Shown: positions 24,641-33,677 of the stretch, piece by piece
Position numbering within the stretch: the stretch's first letter is position 1
Layout of the letters: each line of letters starts with the position of its first letter
DNA from: Achromobacter marplatensis
GTDB taxonomy: Bacteria > Pseudomonadota > Gammaproteobacteria > Burkholderiales > Burkholderiaceae_B
DNA: 64,000 nucleotides
NCBI RefSeq assembly: GCF_002209535.1
Contig: NZ_NJIG01000004.1
Location: 480,668-544,667 of the forward strand
Direction: 5' to 3'
The notes under the pieces: model-generated
Seen by the model: only the letters and a program-made list of their open reading frames with translations
Told to the model about the DNA's origin: nothing
Database searches by the model: none
Translations under genes and position numbers: made by a program

Positions 24641-25885
24641 ATGGATATCGAAGTCGTGATGCCCGCGATCGGCGCGGGCACGACGCAGGGCAGGATTCTC
24701 CAGTGGTTGAAGCAGTCCGGCGACACCGTCAAGGTGGGCGATATTCTGGCCGAAATCGAAACGGACAAGGCGGTTATTGAGCTGGAGGCCGTGGACAGCG
24801 GCGTGCTGGACCGTATCCATGTCGAAGCGGGCGACACCGCCGTGCCGGTGGGCGACGTCATCGCGACCTTGCTGGCGGAGCAGGACGCGCGTCGCGAGGC
24901 GCCTGCCCCCATCGCTGAACCGACCGCGCCCGTTCTGGCCATGCCGGCGCCACCTGCGGCCCAACCGGCGCAGGCAGTCATTGCGCCACCTGCCACCGCC
25001 GTCGAACCGCCCGCGCACCGGCTCTTCGCCAGCCCCTCGGCGCGCAGGCTGGCCCGCATCATGGGCGTGGACCTGCATGCGCTGACCGGCAGCGGCCCGA
25101 ACGGACGGATCGTGCGCGTAGACATCGAGCAGGCCGCGCAGAAACGTCCCGCGGCGGATGCCAGGCCGGCAGCCAAGGCGTCCGCCACAGCCCCAGGCAC
25201 GCTGACCCCGCACACCCCGATGCGCGCCACGATCGCACGCCGGTTGGCGCAATCCAAGCAGCAGATTCCCCACTTCTATCTGACCGTGGACTGCCGCATG
25301 GACGCGATGATGGCGGCGCGGCAGTCATTGAACGACAGCGCGCAGGCCAGCCCCGATCCCGTCCGCTATTCCCTGAATGACCTGTTGCTGCTGGCGGTCG
25401 CACGCGCCGTGGCGCGCGTGCCCGAGATCAACGCGCAATGGACCGACGAGGGTGTGCTGCGCCAGGAGCAGGTCGACCTGAGCGTCGCCGTGGCGCTGGA
25501 AACCGGCCTGATCACGCCGATCCTGCGCGATGCCGGCCGCATGGGACTGCGCGAACTCTCGGCGCAAGTCCGGCAATTGGCGGACCAGGCGCGCAGCGGC
25601 CGGCTGCGTCCCGACCAATACGAAGGCGGCAGCCTGACGGTATCGAACCTGGGCATGCATGGCGTGAAGTCGTTCGCGGCGATCATCAATCCGCCGCAGT
25701 CAGCAATCCTGGCCGTGGGCGCCGTGACGCGCCAACCGGTGGTGGACGGCGACGCGCTGACGATCGGCCACGTGATGAGCCTGACGCTGTCCGCCGATCA
25801 CCGCGTGGTGGACGGCGCGCTGGGCGCGCGGTTCCTGAAGGAAGTCCGGCACTTCATGGAGCATCCCATCGAATTGATTCTCTAG
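24641..25885 (+). CDS. Dihydrolipoamide acyltransferase (E2 component)
   Basis: A 414-residue E2. The lipoyl domain (1-80) has the lipoylation Lys 43 in EIETDKAVIELE. A Pro/Ala-rich linker is followed by an E3-binding domain (about 127-165, SPSARRLARIMGVDLHALTGSGPNGRI) and a catalytic domain (190-414) with DHRVVDGALGARFL, His 387. It partners the fused E1 at 21003. No E3 (lipoamide dehydrogenase) gene is present in the window, so E3 must come from another locus. Confidence 0.88.
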   Translation: MDIEVVMPAIGAGTTQGRILQWLKQSGDTVKVGDILAEIETDKAVIELEAVDSGVLDRIHVEAGDTAVPVGDVIATLLAEQDARREAPAPIAEPTAPVLAMPAPPAAQPAQAVIAPPATAVEPPAHRLFASPSARRLARIMGVDLHALTGSGPNGRIVRVDIEQAAQKRPAADARPAAKASATAPGTLTPHTPMRATIARRLAQSKQQIPHFYLTVDCRMDAMMAARQSLNDSAQASPDPVRYSLNDLLLLAVARAVARVPEINAQWTDEGVLRQEQVDLSVAVALETGLITPILRDAGRMGLRELSAQVRQLADQARSGRLRPDQYEGGSLTVSNLGMHGVKSFAAIINPPQSAILAVGAVTRQPVVDGDALTIGHVMSLTLSADHRVVDGALGARFLKEVRHFMEHPIELIL

Positions 25886-26011
25886 CGGGTTGAGTGGAAA
25901 GGTTGTTCTAGGTGTCCACATCAGCAGCGCGCAGGGTGGACCGCGAACGGCGTACAGACCGATGGCGGCGGTAAGTCGAAGCACCATTACATAAAGTCTG
26001 GAGACAAAGCA

Positions 26012-27208
26012 ATGAACAAGCAGAATCCGCTGACGCGCCTCGCGTTGGCTGCCGCCTTGGCAATGGCCGCGCAGGGCGCCTGGGCACAAAGCGAAATCAA
26101 GATTGGATACAACAGCGACATGTCCGCCAGCGGCTCGGCCGACTTCGGCGTGTCGGCCTTGTCGGGCGCGCGGCAGGCCGCCGAAGAGATCAACGCCGCC
26201 GGTGGCGTGCTGGGCAAAAAGCTCGTCATCGTGCCGCGCGATGACGTGGGATCCCCGCCCAAGTCCATTCAGAACGCTAACGAACTGGTGGACAACGAAA
26301 AGGTCGTCGCGATGCTGGGCGGCGTGAACTCGGGCAACATGCTGGCGTGGCTGCACATCGTGCAGCAGAAGAAGATCCCGACCATCTCGCCATCGGCGAC
26401 CGCCACCGAGATCACCAACCGCTACAGCAAGGAACCGGCCAACTACATCTTCCGCGTGTCGATGCGGGACCTGGACCAGATCACGCTGTTGGCGGCGTAT
26501 GCGGCGCGCGCCACGCAGAACAAGAAGGTCGCCATCATTGCCGACACGACGGGCTATGGGCAGCAGGGCGCCAAGGACGCAGCCGCCGTGTTGCAGCTGC
26601 ACGGCATCACGCCGGTGGCCAACGAGAAGTTCGGTCCGAAGGATACGGACATGAGCTCGCAGCTGAACAAGATCAAGGCGTCGGGCGCCGACACGCTGAT
26701 CGTCTACGCGCTGGCGGATTCCAACGGCCATCTGATGCGCAGCCAGGAGAAGATCGGCTACTACCCGACCACACTCGGTTCCTGGTCGAACCTCAGCCCC
26801 CCGTTCCTGCGCATCGCGGGCCCGGAACTGGCTAAGAAGATGATTTTCTCGGCATCCATCACGCAGGATTCCACGCCGCAGTCCAAGGCGCTGTACGACA
26901 CCATCATGAAAAAGGAGGGCAAGCTGCCCACCTATGTGTTCGCCGCGCACGCGTATGACTCGGTGAAGATCCTGGCGGCGGCCATGACGCAGGCCAAGTC
27001 CACCGACGGCGAAAAGGTCCAGCAGGCGCTGGAGAACCTGGGCAAGGTCGACGGCGTGATCAAGAGTTATGCGCCGGCCTTCACCAAGGCCAACCACGAA
27101 GCGCTGTCGTACAAGGACTTCCGTCTGGTGCGCTGGATCGACGGCAAGGTGGTGTCGGTGGATGACGCCGTCACGCAGGCCATCAAGCCCGAAGACCTGA
27201 AGCAGTAA
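26012..27208 (+). CDS. Branched-chain amino-acid type ABC receptor (LivK-like), copy 1
   Basis: A 398-residue periplasmic receptor. Its Sec signal (LALAAALAMAAQGAWAQS) is cleaved near residue 29. The mature start SEIKIGYNSDMSASGSADFG and the VIVPRDDVGSPPKSIQNANELV segment are typical of type I (LivK/HAAT) receptors. It has no permease genes beside it. A close paralogue at 31477 heads a complete importer, so this protein may feed the same channel with another ligand. Confidence 0.8.
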   Translation: MNKQNPLTRLALAAALAMAAQGAWAQSEIKIGYNSDMSASGSADFGVSALSGARQAAEEINAAGGVLGKKLVIVPRDDVGSPPKSIQNANELVDNEKVVAMLGGVNSGNMLAWLHIVQQKKIPTISPSATATEITNRYSKEPANYIFRVSMRDLDQITLLAAYAARATQNKKVAIIADTTGYGQQGAKDAAAVLQLHGITPVANEKFGPKDTDMSSQLNKIKASGADTLIVYALADSNGHLMRSQEKIGYYPTTLGSWSNLSPPFLRIAGPELAKKMIFSASITQDSTPQSKALYDTIMKKEGKLPTYVFAAHAYDSVKILAAAMTQAKSTDGEKVQQALENLGKVDGVIKSYAPAFTKANHEALSYKDFRLVRWIDGKVVSVDDAVTQAIKPEDLKQ

Positions 27209-27229
27209 GCGGGCGCGCGGCCGGGCGGT

Positions 27230-28120
27230 TCAGGCCTGGCCGCGGCTCAGGTGGTTGACGAAGAGCTTGGCGGCGGTGGGCAGCGATTCGAACGAGCGCA
27301 CGCAGATCTGGATCTTGCGGCGCGCCCACGGTTCGGCCAGCGGAATGATGCGCAGGTCGAACATGACCGAGTAGCGGCGCGCGATGTCCAGCGGCAGCAC
27401 GCCGATGCCCAGCCCCGAGTTCACCATGAAGCACAGCGCGTCAAAGCCCGTGACCTGCACCTTGAGCCGGATGGTGCGCTTTTCGTCGCTGGCGGCGTTC
27501 GACAGGATGCGGTTGATGGCGCTGCCGCGATGCAGGCCGATGAAGTCGTGTTCCAGCGCGTCGGCAAAGCGGAAGGCGGGCTTGTCGCGCAAGGGGTGGT
27601 CGGCGGGAACGACCAGCGCCAGCGTGTCTTCGCGGTAGGGGTGGATCTCGACGTCGTCGTCGGGCGCGTCGCCGGAAAAGATGCCGACGTCCGCCGCGTT
27701 CTCGGCCACCGACTTGATGATGGTGGACGTGATCTTCTCTTCCAGGTCCACCTGCACGTTGGGGTAGTCGTTCAGGAACAGCTTGATGTCTTGCGGCAGG
27801 AACTGCGTGATGGCGGAGATGTTGGCGTAGACGCGGATGAAGCCGCGCAGGCCGCGCGAGTAGTCGCGCATCTGCACGGCGATCTCGTCCAGCTCGTGCA
27901 GGGCGCGGCGCGCCATGGTGGACAGCGCAATACCGGCCGGGGTGGGGCGGATGCCCTTGTTGGTGCGGATCAGCAGCCGGATCTTCAGGTTCTCTTCCAG
28001 CTCGCTGATGCGCTTGCTGATGGCGGCCGCGGCGATGTGCTCGTGTTCGGCCGCCGCCGCGATGGTGCCTTGTTCGACCACGCTGATGAAAAGCTTGAGG
28101 GAAGTGGGGTCTAAACGCAT
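27230..28120 (-). CDS. LysR-type transcriptional regulator
   Basis: A 296-residue LysR protein when started at the ATG at 28118-28120 (MRLDPTSLKLFISVVEQGTI), which gives the usual family length. Upstream in-frame ATGs up to 28198 would add 26 residues, and none has a clear ribosome site. The HTH covers residues 5-60 (AAAAISKRISELEENLKIRLL). It is divergent from the gabD-like gene; a perfect LysR-type dyad at 28234-28254 in the gap suggests direct control. Confidence 0.82.
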   Translation of the reverse strand: MRLDPTSLKLFISVVEQGTIAAAAEHEHIAAAAISKRISELEENLKIRLLIRTNKGIRPTPAGIALSTMARRALHELDEIAVQMRDYSRGLRGFIRVYANISAITQFLPQDIKLFLNDYPNVQVDLEEKITSTIIKSVAENAADVGIFSGDAPDDDVEIHPYREDTLALVVPADHPLRDKPAFRFADALEHDFIGLHRGSAINRILSNAASDEKRTIRLKVQVTGFDALCFMVNSGLGIGVLPLDIARRYSVMFDLRIIPLAEPWARRKIQICVRSFESLPTAAKLFVNHLSRGQA

Positions 28121-28233
28121 GGCGGCAGGCGAAGGCGGCAAGGGAACGGCCATTGTAGCGAGCGGCACGCTTGCCATCGCGTTTGGCGATGGCAGCATCG
28201 TTAATGACTGCTATTGGGGACGGCAAGCCCGTT

Positions 28234-28254
28234 GCTATTCTCCCCAAAAATAGC
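28234..28254. promoter_or_regulatory. LysR-family operator candidate
   Basis: GCTATT (28234-28239), nine bases, then AATAGC (28249-28254): a perfect dyad containing the T-N11-A pattern of LysR-type sites. A further direct copy, TGCTATT, lies at 28209-28215, about two helical turns away, as in activation/recognition site pairs. It sits between the divergent lysR and gabD-like genes. Confidence 0.6.
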
Positions 28255-28310
28255 GACCGGCCCGCCTGTTTGAGCGGACGGCGCAAGAAGGATGGATGGA
28301 GCGCAAAGCA

Positions 28311-29780
28311 ATGAATCTGCAGAATAGCCAGCTGCTGCGGCAGCAGGCGTACATTGGCGGCGCCTGGTGCGACGCCGACAACCGGGCCACCATCACGGTG
28401 CGCAATCCCTTCGACGCCAGCCCGCTGGGCACGGTCCCAAATCTGGGCCAGGCCGAAACCGCGCGTGCCATCGCGGCTGCCGATGCCGCGCTGCCGGCAT
28501 GGCGGGCCAAGACGGGCAAGGAACGCGGGGCCATCCTGCGCCGCTGGCACGCCCTGATCGAGGCTAACAGCGATGACCTGGCGCTATTGCTGACGCTGGA
28601 GCAAGGCAAGCCGCTGGCCGAGGCCCGCGGCGAACTGAACTACGCGTTGTCGTTCGTGGAATGGTTCGCCGAGGAAGCCAAGCGCGTCTACGGCGACGTG
28701 CTGCCGCACACCCGCAGCGACCAGCGCATGCTGGCCATCCGTCAGCCGGTCGGCGTGTGCGCGGCCATCATCGCGTGGAATTTTCCGTCGGCGCTCGTCA
28801 CGCGCAAGGTCAGCCCGGCGCTGGCCGCCGGCTGCACCGTCGTGCTCAAGCCTTCTGAATTGACGCCGTTCACCGCGCTGGCGCTGGCCTGGCTGGGCGA
28901 GCAGGCAGGCATTCCGCCTGGCGTGCTCAACGTGGTCATCGGCGACCCGGCCCCCATCGGCACGGAACTGACGCAGAACCCCACGGTGCGCAAGCTGACC
29001 TTCACCGGCTCGACGCAGACGGGGCGCCTGCTGATGCAGCAAAGCGCCTCCAACATCAAGAAGCTGTCGCTGGAATTGGGCGGCAACGCGCCGTTCATCG
29101 TGTTCGAAGACGCCGATCTGGACGAGGCAGTGCAGGGATTGGTGCTGTCCAAGTTCCGCAACGCGGGCCAGACCTGCGTATGCGCCAACCGCGTCTACGT
29201 GCACGCCAGCGTGGCGGACGCGTTCAACGAGAAGTTGCTGGCCGAGATCCGCCGCATGAAAGTGGGCGGCGGGCTGGAAGACGGCGTGACGCAAGGCCCG
29301 CTGATCGACCAGCGCGCCGTCGACAAGGTGACGCGCCTGGTGACCGACGCCACCGCGCACGGCGCCACGCTGCTGGCGGGCGGCAAGCTGCGCCAGGCCG
29401 GCACCCTGCTGTATGAGCCGACGCTGCTGACGGGCATCACGGATGCCATGGAACTGGCGCACGAAGAGATCTTCGGACCCGTGGTGGGCATCAGCACCTT
29501 CGACTCCGAAGCTGCCGTGCTGGCGCGCGCCAACGACAGCGCCTCCGGCTTGGCCGCCTATTTCTACACGGCCAACCTGGAACGCGTCTGGCGCATGATG
29601 GAAGGGCTGGAATACGGCATCGTAGGGGTGAACACCGGCGCGGTCTCCAACGAGGTCGGCCCGTTCGGCGGGATCAAGGAATCGGGCGTGGGCCGCGAAG
29701 GCTCGAAGTACGGCATCGAAGAGTTCCTCGAAATCAAGTACGTGTGCCTGGCCGGCAAGTCGTTCAACGCGCCGCGCTAA
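28311..29780 (+). CDS. gabD: NAD(P)-dependent succinate-semialdehyde dehydrogenase-type aldehyde dehydrogenase
   Basis: A 489-residue aldehyde dehydrogenase. [18 protein letters not shown] holds the catalytic Glu, and [11 protein letters not shown] near residue 288 the catalytic Cys. The N-terminus [19 protein letters not shown] resembles GabD proteins, which supports ATG 28311 (GGAG nine bases upstream) over the in-frame ATG at 28296. It opens an enzyme pair with a GMC oxidoreductase, suggesting alcohol to aldehyde to acid oxidation. Other semialdehydes are possible substrates. Confidence 0.8.
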   Translation: MNLQNSQLLRQQAYIGGAWCDADNRATITVRNPFDASPLGTVPNLGQAETARAIAAADAALPAWRAKTGKERGAILRRWHALIEANSDDLALLLTLEQGKPLAEARGELNYALSFVEWFAEEAKRVYGDVLPHTRSDQRMLAIRQPVGVCAAIIAWNFPSALVTRKVSPALAAGCTVVLKPSELTPFTALALAWLGEQAGIPPGVLNVVIGDPAPIGTELTQNPTVRKLTFTGSTQTGRLLMQQSASNIKKLSLELGGNAPFIVFEDADLDEAVQGLVLSKFRNAGQTCVCANRVYVHASVADAFNEKLLAEIRRMKVGGGLEDGVTQGPLIDQRAVDKVTRLVTDATAHGATLLAGGKLRQAGTLLYEPTLLTGITDAMELAHEEIFGPVVGISTFDSEAAVLARANDSASGLAAYFYTANLERVWRMMEGLEYGIVGVNTGAVSNEVGPFGGIKESGVGREGSKYGIEEFLEIKYVCLAGKSFNAPR

Positions 29781-29798
29781 CCCTTCCGGAACCCTGAC

Positions 29799-31433
29799 AT
29801 GAGCCAAGCCCAGCAAGCGTCCCTGCGGGACGCCGACTCGTTCGATTATGTGATCGTCGGTTCCGGCGCTGCCGGATCCATCCTGGCCAACCGCCTGTCG
29901 GCCGACGGCGCGACCGTTTGCGTGCTGGAGGCGGGCCCGCCGGACAACAGCCCGTTCCTGCACATTCCGGCCGGCTTCATCAAGGCGGTATTCAACAAGA
30001 AATACGCCTGGCAGTTCTCAAGCGAAGGCACGGCGCAGACCAACGGGCGACGCGTGCCGATCCCGCAGGGCCGCACGCTGGGCGGCTCCACGTCCATCAA
30101 CGGCCTGGTCTACAACCGCGGCCAGGCGGCCGACTTCGACCATTGGGCAAGCCTGGGCAACCCCGGCTGGGCGTATGCAGACGTGCTGCCGTACTTCAAG
30201 TCGATGGAGCGCCGGGTGGGCGGCGACGACCGCTATCGCGGCCGCCAGGGCGAACTGCCCGTCACCGACATCGACTGGATTCACCCGCTGTGCGAGGCTT
30301 TCATTGCCGGCGCGGTAGAGCAAGGCCTTCCGCGCAATCCCGATTACAACGGCGCCGACCAGGCGGGCGTAGGCTACTTCCAGCGCACCATCAGCAACGG
30401 CTGGCGCATGAGCACGGCGAAGTGCTTCCTGAAGCCTGCGATGGCGCGCAAGAATTTGGACGTGCGCACCTATGCGCAGGCTACCCGCGTGCTGTTCGAC
30501 GGCGCCCGGGCCGTGGGCGTGGCCTATTGCCACCCCGCGCATCCTGCCCGGGTGCGAGCCGTGCGCGCCAAGCGCGAGGTCATCGTGGCCTGCGGCGCGA
30601 TCAACACGCCCAAGCTGCTGCAATTGTCCGGCCTGGGGCCGGCCGAGCTGCTGCGCGAGCACGGCATCCCGGTCGTATGCGATCTGCCCGGCGTGGGCGA
30701 GAACCTGAGCGACCACTATTCCGTGCGCATCGTGGCGCGCGTGAAGAACAGCCAGACCATGAATGAACTGGTCAAAGGCCTGAACCTGGCCGGCCAGATC
30801 AGCCGCTGGCTGTTCAAGCGGCCCAGCATCATGGCGCTGAGCCCATCGCTGCTGCACTATTTCTGGAAATCACGGCCGGAACTGACCGCACCCGACCTGC
30901 AGGGCGTGTTCACGCCTGCCAGCTACAAGGAAGGCTACGTCGGCGTGCTGGATGACTTTCCCGGCATGACGGCGGGCGTCTGGCAGCACCGCCCGGACAG
31001 CCGCGGCCAGGTCCGCATCCGCTCGGCCGACCCGCTGCAAGACCCCGTGATCCTGGCCAACTACCTGGCGGACGAACGCGATCAGCAGACGCTGGTGCGC
31101 GGCATTCGCCTGGCCCGCCGGCTGTTGCAGTCGCAGGCACTGGCGCCGTACTTCGACAGCGAGGCGCTGCCCGGCCCGCTGTGCGAATCGGATTCCGAAC
31201 TGCTGGATTTCGCGCGCCGTTTCGGCGTGTCGTCCTATCACGTCAACGGCACGGCCCGCATGGGACCGGCGGGCGACAAGTACGCCGTGGTGGATGCGCA
31301 GCTGCGCGTGCACGGTGTGGAGAACCTGCGCGTGATCGATTCGTCGGTCATGCCCGCCATGCCGTCGGCGAACATTTGCGCCGCCACGATGATGATCGGC
31401 AACAAGGCGGCCGACCTGATCAGGAATTCCTGA
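29799..31433 (+). CDS. GMC-family FAD oxidoreductase (choline-dehydrogenase-like)
   Basis: A 544-residue flavoprotein. The FAD-binding start is DYVIVGSGAAGSILANRLS at residues 10-28. The GMC signature GRTLGGSTSINGLVYNRG is near 85, and the second GMC motif GAINTPKLLQLSGLGP near 268. The C-terminal catalytic His is in SSYHVNGTARMG, and NLRVIDSSVMPAMPSAN follows. It oxidises an alcohol; with the aldehyde dehydrogenase 18 bases upstream it can convert a primary alcohol to an acid. The substrate is unknown. Confidence 0.85.
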   Translation: MSQAQQASLRDADSFDYVIVGSGAAGSILANRLSADGATVCVLEAGPPDNSPFLHIPAGFIKAVFNKKYAWQFSSEGTAQTNGRRVPIPQGRTLGGSTSINGLVYNRGQAADFDHWASLGNPGWAYADVLPYFKSMERRVGGDDRYRGRQGELPVTDIDWIHPLCEAFIAGAVEQGLPRNPDYNGADQAGVGYFQRTISNGWRMSTAKCFLKPAMARKNLDVRTYAQATRVLFDGARAVGVAYCHPAHPARVRAVRAKREVIVACGAINTPKLLQLSGLGPAELLREHGIPVVCDLPGVGENLSDHYSVRIVARVKNSQTMNELVKGLNLAGQISRWLFKRPSIMALSPSLLHYFWKSRPELTAPDLQGVFTPASYKEGYVGVLDDFPGMTAGVWQHRPDSRGQVRIRSADPLQDPVILANYLADERDQQTLVRGIRLARRLLQSQALAPYFDSEALPGPLCESDSELLDFARRFGVSSYHVNGTARMGPAGDKYAVVDAQLRVHGVENLRVIDSSVMPAMPSANICAATMMIGNKAADLIRNS

Positions 31434-31476
31434 AAACCCAAGATGCGGTCACTCGAGTGACCCGTTAGGAGACAAC

Positions 31477-32679
31477 GTGTACACCAAGCATTTCCCCAAG
31501 ATCATGAAGACCTTGCTGCTGTCGGCGGCGCTTGCGAGCGCCAGCGGCGCCGCGCTTGCCGACGACATCAAGATCGGTTTCAACAGTGACATGTCGGCCA
31601 CCGGCTCGGCGGACTTCGGCATTTCGGCCCTGGCCGGCGCGCGCCAGGCCGCGGATGACCTGAACGCCGCAGGCGGCGTGCTGGGCAAGAAGGTCGTCAT
31701 CGTCGAACGCGATGACGTCGGCGCCCCGCCCAAGGCGATCCAGAACACCAACGAACTGGTCGACAACGTCAAGGTCAACGCCATGCTGGGCGGCGTGAAC
31801 TCCGGCAACATGCTGGCCTGGTTGCACATCGTGCAGCAAAAGAAGATTCCGACGATCTCGCCGGTGGCGACCGCCACCGACATTACCGGCCGTTACGCCA
31901 AGTCGCCGCCGAACTACGTGTTCCGCGTGTCCATGCGCGACCGCGACCAGATCGCGCTGCTGGCCGCCTACGCGGCGCGCGCCAGCAAGTCGGGCAAGGT
32001 GGCGATCATCGCCGATACCACCGGCTACGGCCAGCAAGGCGCAAAGGATGCGCTGGAGATCCTGGCGCTGCACAAGATCACCCCGGTCGCCAACGAGAAG
32101 TTCGGTCCCAAGGACACGGACATGAGCTCGCAGCTGAACAAGATCAAGGCGTCGGGCGCGGACACACTGATCGTCTATGCGCTGGCCGACTCCAACGCGC
32201 ACGTCATGCGCAGCCTGGAGAAGATCAATTACTTCCCGACGACGCTCGCGTCTTGGGCCAACCTGAGCTCGCCGTTCCTGCGTATCGCGGGCCCGGAGCT
32301 GGCCGGCAAGATGATCTTCACCGCGTCGATCACTGAAGATTCGTCCAAGGAATCCAAGGCGCTGTACGACACGCTGATGAAGCGCGACGGCCGCGTGCCG
32401 ACCTACGTGATGGCCGCGCAGGCCTATGACTCGGTCAAGCTGATCGCCGCCGCCATGGAGCAGGCCAAGTCCACCGAGGGCGCCGCCGTGCAGGCCGCCC
32501 TGGAGCAACTGTCGCAGGCGCAAGGCGTCATCAAGGCCTACCAGAAGCCGTTCTCGGCGGACAACCACGAAGCCCTGTCGGTCAAGGACTTCCGCCTGGT
32601 GCGCTGGATCGACGGCAAGGTCGTGACGGTTGACGACGACGTCACCCGCGCCATCAAGCCCGAAGACCTGAAGCTGTAA
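31477..32679 (+). CDS. Branched-chain amino-acid type ABC receptor (LivK-like), copy 2
   Basis: A 400-residue paralogue of the receptor at 26012, with long identical stretches such as NKIKASGADTLIVYALADSN. GTG 31477 is preferred because TAGGAG ends six bases before it; the ATG at 31504 lacks a ribosome site but would also leave a signal peptide (MKTLLLSAALASASGAALA). The mature start is DDIKIGFNSDMSATGSAD. It heads the LivHMGF importer and is separated from it by a GC-rich hairpin. Confidence 0.82.
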   Translation: MYTKHFPKIMKTLLLSAALASASGAALADDIKIGFNSDMSATGSADFGISALAGARQAADDLNAAGGVLGKKVVIVERDDVGAPPKAIQNTNELVDNVKVNAMLGGVNSGNMLAWLHIVQQKKIPTISPVATATDITGRYAKSPPNYVFRVSMRDRDQIALLAAYAARASKSGKVAIIADTTGYGQQGAKDALEILALHKITPVANEKFGPKDTDMSSQLNKIKASGADTLIVYALADSNAHVMRSLEKINYFPTTLASWANLSSPFLRIAGPELAGKMIFTASITEDSSKESKALYDTLMKRDGRVPTYVMAAQAYDSVKLIAAAMEQAKSTEGAAVQAALEQLSQAQGVIKAYQKPFSADNHEALSVKDFRLVRWIDGKVVTVDDDVTRAIKPEDLKL

Positions 32680-32708
32680 ACGGCAGGAAAGCGGTACATC
32701 GAGGATCT

Positions 32709-32738
32709 CTCCCCCGCGGCGGCAGCGCTGCGGGGGAG
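32709..32738 (+). promoter_or_regulatory. Intercistronic hairpin between receptor and permease genes
   Basis: CTCCCCCGC (32709-32717) pairs perfectly with GCGGGGGAG (32730-32738). No U-tract follows. Its place directly after a binding-protein gene fits the stabilising and partially terminating hairpins that keep receptor expression above permease expression. Confidence 0.5.
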
Positions 32739-32760
32739 TCGTCAAAAGGGGGCCTTCAGC

Positions 32761-33675
32761 ATGCAAATACTACAAGCCATATTGAGTGGATTGGCCATGG
32801 GTAGCGTCTATGCCCTGGTCGCGTTCGGTTTCAGCATCACCTACACCACGACCAAGACGTTCAACTTCGGCCAGGGCGCGTTCCTGGCCCTGGCCAGCCT
32901 GATCGGCATCAGCGCGATTCTGCTGGTCACGCAGGGCAAGCTGATCGGCTTTCCCAGCCCCGAGGACGTGACCTGGGGATCGTTCCTGTTCGCGCTGCTG
33001 GCGGCCATGCTGGTCCTTGGCCTGCTGGGATTCGTGCTCTACATCACGGCCATCAAGCACTTCGTGGGCGAAGCGGGGCTGTCGTGGGTGATGAGCACCA
33101 TCGGCTTTGGCATCATCATCCAGAACCTGGCGCTGCTGATCTGGGGCCCGGCCCCGATCGCGGTGGCCTCGCCGCTGGGTGAAGGCATCATCACGATCTT
33201 CGGCACCGGCGTGCGTCCCCAGGAGATCCTGGTGTTCTGCACCACGCTCGTCCTGATGATCGTGTTCGACTGGGCGCTGCACAAGACCAAGATGGGCAAG
33301 GCGGTGCGCGCGGTGGCGTTCAGCAAGTCCACCGCGAGCCTGATGGGCATCAATGCCAACGCGGTGGCGGTGGCGGTGTTCGTCATCAGCTCGGCGCTGG
33401 CCGCAATCGCCGGCGTGATGATCGCGCCGATCGCAACCGCCTCCGTGTTCGTGGGCACGCTGCTGTCGCTCAAGGCGTTTTCCGCCGCCATCCTGGGTGG
33501 GCTGGAGAACCCGCGCGGCTGCATCTTCGGCGGCTTCCTGATCGGGTTGCTGGAATCGCTGATCGGCCTTTGGTATTCGAACCTGCGCGAGATCGCCGTG
33601 TTCGCGCTGATCATCGTCGTGCTGTATTTCCGCCCGGCCGGTATCCTGGGCCGCGTGCACGCGGAGAAGGTGTGA
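32761..33675 (+). CDS. Branched-chain amino-acid type ABC permease LivH-like
   Basis: A 304-residue inner-membrane permease with eight or so hydrophobic segments. MQILQAILSGLAMGSVYALVA and the motif GKAVRAVAFSKSTASLMGIN match LivH. The C-terminal AILGGLENPRGCIFGGFLIGL is the conserved coupling region. It forms a channel with the LivM part of the fused protein that starts two bases after its stop. Confidence 0.87.
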   Translation: MQILQAILSGLAMGSVYALVAFGFSITYTTTKTFNFGQGAFLALASLIGISAILLVTQGKLIGFPSPEDVTWGSFLFALLAAMLVLGLLGFVLYITAIKHFVGEAGLSWVMSTIGFGIIIQNLALLIWGPAPIAVASPLGEGIITIFGTGVRPQEILVFCTTLVLMIVFDWALHKTKMGKAVRAVAFSKSTASLMGINANAVAVAVFVISSALAAIAGVMIAPIATASVFVGTLLSLKAFSAAILGGLENPRGCIFGGFLIGLLESLIGLWYSNLREIAVFALIIVVLYFRPAGILGRVHAEKV

Positions 33676-33677
33676 AC

